This document shows, piece by piece, positions 47,901-58,500 of a stretch of DNA of 64,000 nt (within the stretch, counting starts at the first letter, position 1; each line of letters begins with the position of its first letter). The stretch covers positions 23,531,076 to 23,595,075 of the forward strand of contig OX393564.1 in the NCBI GenBank assembly GCA_947652115.1, given 5' to 3'. The translations under genes and the position numbers were made by a program. The notes below the pieces were generated by a model. The model made no database searches. It saw only the letters and a list, made by a program, of their open reading frames with translations, and was not told the DNA's origin. The stretch is from Blastomussa wellsi (lineage: Eukaryota; Cnidaria; Anthozoa; Scleractinia; Plerogyridae).

Positions 47901-49501
47901 GGAACGTTAGAAACATCTGCTTCGGTTTGTCTGTTGGTAATTAAAAACGTCTTGTTAGCACTACAGGGAAGGTAGTCTAAATCAATAAATTCCCTGATCA
48001 ACGAGAAGAAAAACTTCATGACAGCCACTGATAGCCACTTACTGTGTGATATTCTTAGGCATACATTTCTTTTTCTCGCTACAACCCCCCAGATAAGATT
48101 CCTACCGCCCCCTCCCCCAACCCAGAAAAAAGCGAAAAAAATTTTTCGAGCAAACCTAAACTTACATTTTCCTAACTCTGCTAAGATTGTTAAATGCCAG
48201 GGGTAAGGCTAGTTGGTGAGAAGCGTGGAAAATGACTAGTGGGAGAAAGCCCGCGGTTTTGCCTTTACTTTTTATCAGTTAATTTTTGCGCCGCTTCCCA
48301 GTAGCCGAACTCGGACGCGTCTTCTGTACCTTTTACCAAGCTCCTCACTAATTCCTTTTCTGGTAGATCTCGCGTCCTTGTCCTTGATGTAAACAGTCGT
48401 CAGTCGTTCCAGAATCCTACACAAGTGCTCAGCCACAGGCACTACCCACGTGCGCAGCTGCATTCCCATGTGTGACAAGCACGTGATCACGAACTGCAAC
48501 CACTCATAATGCATATCGGGCTCGTCATGCCTGAGCCCATGAAGAACCGCTGACATCAGCATGCCTTGCTCCGCTAAAGGCTTTCCGGGAATGTACCGAT
48601 GAGCGGACTGCGTAACTTTCATTTCACCGGAAATCTTCGCCGGGCTTTCGGGTTTGCTCGGGGGTGGAGTGCCGTGGCTGGCAGCATTTTCTTGGGAAAT
48701 GGCTACGGCGCTTTGGATGCTGGACTCGAGAATGAACACCGCCTGAACAAGTTTGACCAGTTTGACCTGCAAAGCTCGCGCTTGCGATTGGCTAACTTCA
48801 GAGTTGACGAGTATGTGACTGGATTTCAGAGTCGGCGAGGGAGACTTGCTGGAAGTTCTCACTCCGGTTCGCTCGTACAACGTTGAAAGAAGACAATGAA
48901 GCAAGGCTTTCTGAACTTTACAACGCGAGAACAAGTCGCTTACGTAGGTTCCAAATCCAGCGCCGCTCTCCTTCACAACTTCAACCAGTTGCCACATAAC
49001 ACCTAACAGGAGTTCCGTGCTCGCCATCTGCACTTGAACATTTCCGTCAATGTCTTCAGGCTGTACATGCAGGTGACTGGAATACTCGCTTCGGATGAAG
49101 TACAGGCTGACAGAGATTAGCACCTCAAGGTACTTGCTGGTGCTGGGCTTCAGGTAGATCAGAGGGCCTCCGAACAGACGTGCGCTATGAGCAGGCCCTG
49201 AAAAGGGACCACATGGTACAAATGAGAACATTTTTGTATAAGAAAACGAAAGTATGCCCACGGTTGCGGATGGTAAAGTGAGTAAACGACGTCTGAATTA
49301 GCCAAAACAGGAATGCCAGTGAGAGGAACTGATAATTTACTAAATTAAAACAACTTTCCGTTAATTTCGTGGTTTCAAAATAAGGTCTGACCCCAGTTTT
49401 TTCTCTCACTGGAATTTTTCATATATCACCAAGTTATCGAGTTAACATTTTCTGTGTTTCTATCGAGTTATAGAAACACCCGTGAAAGTTTGGGAAAACT
49501 C

Positions 49502-49532
<31 letters not shown>

Positions 49533-49533
49533 C

Positions 49534-49564
<31 letters not shown>

Positions 49565-52500
49565 CCTCCACTCATGTTTCTATAACTCGATAGAAACACA
49601 GAAAATGTTTTCGATTTCTTAATTATTAGTCGATTCATGTTACAGAAGAGTTAGCTAGGCTGATAAAGACCAACTGCCATTAATATTTCTCCTGAACAAA
49701 TTTTGCTTTCTTATTCTATATTTGCTGGCCACCGGCTTATGTCAGTTGATCGTTTTTTTTTTTTTTCACGAGCATAAATGTGCTTTGAAGTCCTGTCTGA
49801 ACATTCTTACATACCTGTGGGTGAAACAGGGCTGTCGTACAAAGTACCATAAAATCCCTTGCCCAGTAGAGACCGCCGGTGTCTGATCAGCAATTCCTTG
49901 ATCTTCTCCTGGTGTGGAGTGCTCGATGAACTGATGCTAGTGGTTGATGAAGCGCACACGAACTGGTGAGGCGCTCGCGTAAGGATTGTTTGTAACGTGC
50001 TGAAGGCGTATAGGGTCAGCTGAGAGTCATAATGTAAGATGTATAACAGTTTGTGTTGGTCCAGCGGGTGGACAAGAGATCTTCGTGGGGGAGGAGACTG
50101 CGGGGCTTTATTTGGTACGTCGCCTTTCTCCTTTCCTGCAAAGTAGAAATGGTGTAACTTATTTGATTCTAACCTTTATCTCAACCCTTCAAATGGATAT
50201 TTACAATCTTTGCTGTTTCCTATATAGCAAGGAACACCAGAAAAATCGTCAATTCTCTACAGAATCGCATTTTTATAGCGAAGCACGCGAAGTCTAAAAA
50301 TAGAAAGCAAATTAATAACCCCCCCGCGAGATTCTGACAACATTAGCGTGTTCTAAGAGAAAGAGAGGGAATGTAGGCGACGTTGTTGTTTCAAACATGT
50401 TTCAGGAACACCGGCTTTTTCTCCAAAATCCTCCGCAATTCCGGTTTGTATGTCTGAGCCTTGCCTGAGCCATGAAGTCACTCGCGCGCTTCGCTATTGA
50501 ATTCACGAGGCCTGCAACACAACAAAAAAGTCGATCCGTCCGTCCGCCCGTAGGTCCGCCCGTCCATCCATCCGTCCGTCAGTCAGTCCGTAAGTCCGTC
50601 CGTCCGTCAGTCAGTCAGTCAGCCAGTCGGCCAGTCGGCCAACCAGCCAGCCAGTCAGTCAGTCAAAAATAAGTGTTTCACCTTTTTTCGGTTCATTCTC
50701 TTCATTTTCGTCGTCTGCCTCAGCTCCATCTCCGTCAGTATCCGTCGAATGTTCGGCTTCACTTGGCCCACTCGGACTAGTGGTTTTACTGTTGTCAGAT
50801 TCCCGAGTTTTCTCCGAAGTATCGCCCGGTTTTCGTTTGGCCCTTTCGTTATGTTGTTGAGGTGAAGTAGAACTTCCGAACTCTTTCGTCGGATAAACTT
50901 TAACGTCGTTAGATGTTTTCTTTTCGGTTTCTTGTGCATTCGACATTTTCATCGCCATTTTGGAGTCGAGCAGGGAGTACAAATAGTGTATCGAAACTCG
51001 CGCAGTGATTGGATGAAGTAGCAACAGAAGAAGTGGATCGATAATTCGCCCCAGGTCTCCGTGCTGTAAAGCATGGGCAAGCCAATGTTGCGTCAGTACC
51101 CTGGAAATAGAAAACAGTGTTTAAGGATTAATCTTCTCAGGAAAACTTTACTTATCTTTACTTCGTACAGATAAAAGCCCAGTGTTTCAAAGGCTTTTCT
51201 TTTTTCAACCAACGTCATAACTCGTGCGGTTCATTTTTCTGAGAAACACAGGGAAATGTATCAAATAATAACAGGCTTCACACCTTTTAACATACATGTA
51301 TATTATTGTGCCAAATACACGAATAAATTTGATAAAAAGGTTCCACAGAACAAGATAAACAGGTATTTTGGGTAAGTAGTACAGGATTATAAGGATAGAA
51401 GCGGATTGAAATTCATCAAAATTGATTTCTGTACCAGAAATCAAAGCTGAAATTCTGGTGAAATTTTGAACTTTTAATAGTTACTATTTCTTCTTAGTTG
51501 ATATTTCTTTAATTTGCTTTCACCACTTTTAGCATCTTTCTCCTTCCATTGCAAGACAATAAAGCACGATTACAGCAAGCTACAGGCCACACTATGATAT
51601 ATCAGGCGTGACAGTATCCCTTTAACTTCATTCACTCATGCAGTTATGAGCTAGGCAAAGATTTCACAAGATTTAAGGCATTCTTAGCTTGTCCATGCCA
51701 TCAGGTTTTTACTAACCTTATCTCCGGCTCTTCATTTTGCAGACTGTCAAGCATGACAAACAGCGCCCTAAAGCAATTTAAAATAAAATTTGTGTAAGGT
51801 AGATATGGGGATTTTAAATTTGTAATTAACTACTAAGGGAAGCTGCAACGAGAACTTGGAGAAAGCCGGCAAATAAAAGTTTTGACGAGCAGTACTATAT
51901 CGCTTTGCGCGAGCATTATATAACGTGGCACATTTCTTAGCCCGGCGTCCACTATTGTGGCCACAACGCTGAATTTTCCACGTCATACTGATCTAAAACC
52001 TGAATGGATCTGTGTTTTGGCCTTGGCTATCGTCCTTACTCAAAGTTTTCCTCCATGTTCTCAGCGTTTTTTTTTTCTGTCCTCTCAATATAGCAGTCCA
52101 GACAGAAGGCACCAACTGACTGATTAGAGAAGTGCTCGGATTATAGAGAGTTTATAGCGGAGCTCCAGCGGCTATGAAATCTTTCTTGAAGAGTTGCGTA
52201 CGATAGAATTTTCCCTGAGAGAATTTTCTAAAACTATTAAGAGCCAGCAATAAATATGGAGCTCCGCTTTTACGCTTGGCTAAATCTATTGTACAGTGCA
52301 TAGGGACCGGTAGTCCATCTTATAGGTGTCCGGCTTATAGAGGTGTCTATCTTATTGAGGTGTCCGTCTTATAGAGGTGTCTGTTACGAGAGAGCTGACT
52401 GTAACTGAATGTGATTGCTTGGATCGCAGATTAAAGCTTACGAACAATAGGTAATTGACCTATCTCACCTGTCAAGGGTTCGAAATTCCCCAAGCCTTGA

Positions 52501-55500
52501 TGATCTGCCAGAATCTTGTATGACGACATTCCTGGCAACATGCCAGAACACAGCGAATTTCCAGTGACCCTGTAAAGACATCTCCTAGAACAAAAACATA
52601 CGATAATGAGAATTGAAAGATCAGAGTTACAGAATACAAAGTACAGTAATCAGCCAAAAACTTAAATTCAGTCGATTTGAATACAAAAGTGAGTTGAACA
52701 GTATTGGTAGGCAACTGAAAACAACTTGTGTGTCGATAACGCTTCGATTGTATCGCAAGTTTACAATCTGCTGAAAATAAACGTACATGCATTTGACGAC
52801 GCCATGAGGCAATACACGGTTAGTTATTTACCTTGCTGATATCCACCAGTGAATTCCCAATGACGTTTGAGCAAAGTGATGAAGACGGTGTCAAATTGTG
52901 AAGCTGTAAAAACAGTTGAACTATTCTCTGGTGGGACTGGGAGGTGTCCTCTCTAAGATGATCCCACAAATTCTCAGCAATCACCTGACACGTTGAAAAG
53001 ATAAAGGTGACTATCTCAGGCCTTATCACATTACTTAAAATTTTCGCAATTTTGCGTGTACGTTTTCCTGCGCATTGTGTTGACTACATGCAATTACCTC
53101 GAATTTTGACTGGATCACTGAATTGTCTCCGCTCTTTGTGAAATGCCAAAGTAATTAATTTGGTTTGGGTTTTACGACACTCGACTGAAACTCGACCTAC
53201 GCTACTCGTGCACACTAATACATTTCTTGCACTAAAACCTGCATTGCATGCCCGCCAGCTACACATAGTACGTTAAACAGATATCGGACAGGACTACCCT
53301 GCGAGCAGAGGTCCCTTCTAGGAAGATCGAAGGGACCTCTGCTCTCAGGGTAGGACAGGTCAGATTCCTTAGGATATTATTTTGTTTTTGTCTAGTGATT
53401 TAATATTTGCACGTTACTTAACGGCGCCAGAGACTAACTTGAGAAATTAGAGAAAAAAAAACACAAGGTTTGCGACTACGAAAGAACCGTCAGTATGTGT
53501 TCATGTAAACAAACGTTTCAAACAATTTCCGAACTATACCTCGTACAAATCCGACTTCTCAATCACCCCCAGAGACTGTTGGGATATCATCGGGATAACC
53601 ACGACGGGCGCGGAAGGCCTGGGTCCATGGGCGTGGCCAGAATTGACTGATAACGTCAGGTTGATTAAGTCTAGCAGTGTGCCAACCGCTGAGCTTTGGA
53701 TATCGAACTCGCTGACCTCAAAACAGCACATGATTAACGACTGCAGCCATTCCGGGAGATTCGACACCTTGGAGACTTGAAAGTAAAAAATAGCACATTA
53801 AAGAAACTGTGTATTTAGTAATATCAAAGTTAGTACTCTTTGAGATTTTACCTTATTGAGATCATGCAAAAAAACGCATACAAAAAGGTCAAGAAAAGTA
53901 AACCTCCGTTCAAATCAACATTGCTGTCGCCTGACAACAGGGGCGGATCCAGGAATTTTCTCAGGAGCGAGTGCACTACTAAGGAATGACGTAATTGATG
54001 GGTGACGTAAGCTGAATACTAGTTATATTAGAAAGTCACAGGTCATCTCATGGAGGGGTGCGCACCCCCTGCACCCTCCCCCTAAATCCGCCCCTAGAAA
54101 ACGATCTAAAGGACAATTCAAATGCATCTTTAGCGAATTGCTAAATAACCACCTTGTTTTCGAACAGTTTTAGAACATTTTCGGGCTTACTTAACTAGTA
54201 AAACGCCTAAAAATGTAGAAAATCTAAGCCTCAACCTTTAAAAAATAACAGACACGTGTTCTTAGTAAAAAGATATTGCACAGAGTAAAAAGAAAACTGA
54301 GAAAGGAATACTGTCTTAATGTATATGTCTAATGCATATATCACATTCGCACAACTAATTTAAAATAGCCAATAAGTAAAGAGAATTTATCGCTTAAACT
54401 CGTAAATAACAGGGTTAATTTGCACACCTTCATTCTTATCAGTTGCTGTTTTCTGTGATTCCGTATCTTTGCCACCCCAGACTGGAAAGCATGACAATTC
54501 CAACAACAATTTACACGCCGCTGCAAACGCCTCTGCGCAATTCTTGGACAATTGCATTGACCTGAACGAAGAAACAAGCGTGGTCGGCCCAACAATGTTT
54601 CTTCTCGCCTTCAGAGTCGCTTGCGCCCTGCAAGCTTCATCGACAAGTTTCTCCCTCGAAGCATTACTCACATCTTCCGTTTGTTTCCACATAGCGTCGC
54701 TTAAAACCCCACTTGCTCGCAATGCTGTGTAGCATTCTTTATGCACAAGTCCTGGAGCACTTAAACGTACTTCGCCGGGGCAAAGCGAGTTGACAGGTTT
54801 TAATACTCTTTGCACTACAAAATTAGCAAAGAAATTCTGGAAATACTTAACGCAGGCTTGAATGAGGGATGGTTGAAAGGGGTGCTTGGCGTCTTTCGGC
54901 AGCAAGTCTTCTCGGGTCCTGGCAATATTCTTGTCTTGCCGACTTGAATCTTCCTCGCTGCCCGCGGCATTGCGAGTACTTAATTCACCAGAAGATTCAG
55001 CGTCATGGAAGTCGCTCCATTCATCAAGCTCATCTTGGGTATCATCGGTATTATCTGCTGACTCAGTTCCGCCACCGCGGTGCTCTGTGATCATATTCAA
55101 CTCTTGTCCAATCGACGCAATGACCGATTCTACTTTTGTATCTTCATAGGTGGCTTCACTTTCAGCCATTTCTTCTACGAATACCTCCTGTGAACTTTCC
55201 AGTGATTCCTGTGAAACATCAACCTTTTTGCCGTCTTCCACAACACCTTTTAAGTCGATAACACTCCATTCATTAAACTCATGCTCTGAAGAGCCTTCCA
55301 ACTCCTTCTTACGATCTTTACTCTCAGGGGACCATCCCGAATCATTCCTTTCTTTGTCGCTGGTCTTCATCGAAGGCATTACTTTGGAAAGAAGTTTTGA
55401 ACAGAGGCAAATTCCATCTTTAACATCTTCCAGTGTCATTGTCTCGCAGCGTTTTGTCATTTCCATTGTTATTCTGCGCAAAAGTTCTGGCCAGTGCTCC

Positions 55501-58500
55501 GTTTGGATCTCCAGATCAGCTTCCTAAATAAGGAAACAAAAGGGGTGAAAATAATGTCTTGTGCATCTTCAACTGGAAGTTGATAAAGGAAAATGGCACG
55601 CCGTAGCGTAGCGAATTTAAAAAGGTGAAATTCGAGCGTTAGCATGCAATTCGTCGGAGTAAAAGGAAAATTTTTATACCTAAGAAGGACTTATTTGAAG
55701 TGTTCAGACGTATAGTTTGGCGTCTTTGTGTAAACAAAGAAAGTGGCCTGTGAACGGGAGTGTCAACTCTTAGAAGGCCTGTTTCGAAAGAAAAATAAAA
55801 TTCTTCCTTGGAATCTGAAACTTTGTCAGGAATCGGGAGCCATAGGATTTTTCGGGGAAAAATGAAGTGATAAAGCTAAAATCTCAGCAAGTTTGATATT
55901 TTTTTCGAGAATGTCTCCAAAAAATTCGGGACGGTAGTACAAATTTTCGGGGCGACCCGCATATAGTAGTGCTCAAACAGTGTTTGATAGAGTTGTCACC
56001 CCCCGTCTAAGAGATGTATGCCAAAGATTAAATGTTTTGAAAAGAGAGGATTCTCCAAAGAGCGATAAATGACATGGAGCGCATTTAACGTTTCACGTTT
56101 GAAGATGGCAGAGAACGTATATTGTGTAAGAAGAATATACGATGCCCATATTTGAACAGAAAGGCATTGTCATCCGTCATCCGTAAATTAAAGATATCCA
56201 GCGATATGATGTTAGTTGCCAAGTCTTGCAAAGCACTGCACAACAACAGTTAAATGCTAATTGTACAATGCGTTTCGTTGACAACTTCTTGAATAACAAG
56301 ACGATTATCCTGTTCAAATCTTTCGGAATATCGTCTAATTGTAGCCAACTCGGCCTAAGGCCTCTTCGGCAAGTATCAGGCGATATTTCGCATGATTTTA
56401 CAGGATAATTGCTAACTACACAGCTTGCACCTCGGACGTGGACTTAAGGTTCCACTGTTTCTGTATAACCTCAAAAATTAGACTTACCAGGGTGACAACA
56501 TCCAAAATAAAATCGGTCAAACGAAACACCTCCGAGCAAGTGGTTGTACATGGTTTTACGACAAATCCACTATCCCTGCACTCTTCTTTTTCAACTCCAT
56601 TGACTCCCTCATCTTCGGCTTTTGGTAGTTTATCGCACTCAGAGAGCAACTTAGCTATGTACCCCCACATGAAGTAAGGCTCAAAAGCATTGAAAAGCAA
56701 GTTAGCAGTTTTAATCAGTTCATCTATCAGCTTGGTCTTCGCAGACTCGGCATTAGCCGTGCCACTACCGACAATCGCGCTTTCGATAGAATCTCTTCGA
56801 TCACTCTCTTCAAAAGCTGCCCCATTCTCTTTCAAAACTTTACACTGATTATACAACGCCCTGAAAACTTCGAGCAACACGTCCTCCAGGATCAATCCAC
56901 CGATTTCTGGTTTGTCCAAAAGGCTGATTAACAATCGAAACGGTTTCAGCACCTCTAATCTCTGCGCTTTCTTCGATCCATTTGTGTCTCCTTTGTCGAC
57001 AGTGCCGTAATTATGAAACACCTTCCTTACAGCCTCGATTACAAGCGGCATTGAGTGCATGCTGAAAAAGGTCTCAACGGGTCCCTCGTGATCAGCATCG
57101 CTACTGCCGACGCTATCTGTCCTCGACAACGATTCATTCTTTGCTGAATTCGTCCCCAAAAGCCAGGTGTAAAGGCGTCTGTTCAAAGACATGTCTCTTC
57201 GTAACAAGACTTCCAAAGCTGCTGCTACGATCGTTACCTTTTCATTAGGCGAGAGATAGCTCGTGTCCACCGGAAGAAAGACCAGCAGAAAATCAAGCAT
57301 ATTCCGCTGGACAAGAACGCTGCTGTCTTGTAGAGCGACATTGATTGCTTGGACCTGTTGTGAGAAGTTGAAAAATTAACAAAGAACGGAACTGGAATAC
57401 TAATCAAGGTCACTTATACCCAGGATTGAACGCAATTGCAAAATTGTCAAATTTTACGTTTTTTCGTGACAGCCTTGCGAAAATTGCGGATTTTACAAAT
57501 TTTACGTTTTATTCGCGATTTTAGTAATTTTCGGAAAATTCGCAACACATCGGTATTTTACAAAATTTGCGAAAATGGCGGATTTTAAAAATTTTACATT
57601 TTTTTCGCGATTTTCGTAATAATCATAATTTTAGTTAATTAATTACAGTTTCGTGGAGGGTCCTCCTTGAATTGTCTTGACATCACTTTTCGCGAATTCT
57701 GTGAATTTTCGCTATTTTAGTAATTTTTGTAATTGCGTTCAATCCTGGACATATCGTTAAGGTTGAACTTATATCTACCACGTGAAAAAGTGCCCGTTTT
57801 GGCAAATCTTTGTGGAACTTCTCACAGATGGTTTCCAACCAATTTGGCCTGGGTTCGATTCCCAGGCCTGGCACAATATGCGGATCGAGTTTGTTGTTGG
57901 TTCTCGTCCTTGCTCTGAGGGTTTTTCTCCGGGTCCTCCGGTTTTCCTCCCTCTACAAAAACCAACACTTTTAAATTCCAATTCGATCGGGAATCTGTGG
58001 ACCACAAGTTTGTTAGTTTAAAGACTATGTGCTACCCTCATTAAACGAAGTCGATCATTCCATCCAATCACAAACTACCTAGCACAAGCGCGCAATTATT
58101 CCGACAGTAATCATGTAAGGAAACATCCAATTGTTTAGCAACTTCAGGGATGAAGACCACAGGCTCAGTGCCCTCTTACAGATAGGATTTTGTCATCAAT
58201 CATTCTTCCCAATTGAGTAGTAGTTAGCAGGTTCCATGGCAGACGGCAATTATATTCCTGGTAGCCAGTCCATGGCATGGAAACTGATGAGAGTTACCTC
58301 AGTTAAGAATAGCACAAAATGAATGGAAAGGGGTATCAAATTTATCTTCCATTATAGGTATGAAATTCGTAGAGAGGGCAATATAACAAAGCACTCTATT
58401 TTTTCCTTTCTTTTCATTTTGCCAATTTTCTCTTTTACCAGTTTAATAAGTTATTAAAAAGGCCATGCTGATTATTAAAGAGAAAAGTGGCAGAAGTTGT

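Noticed and set aside
54469..55527. Several plus-strand frames of 73-125 codons
   Set aside because: They are antisense shadows of DOP1 exon 5; Ser-rich composition mirrors the acidic coding strand.
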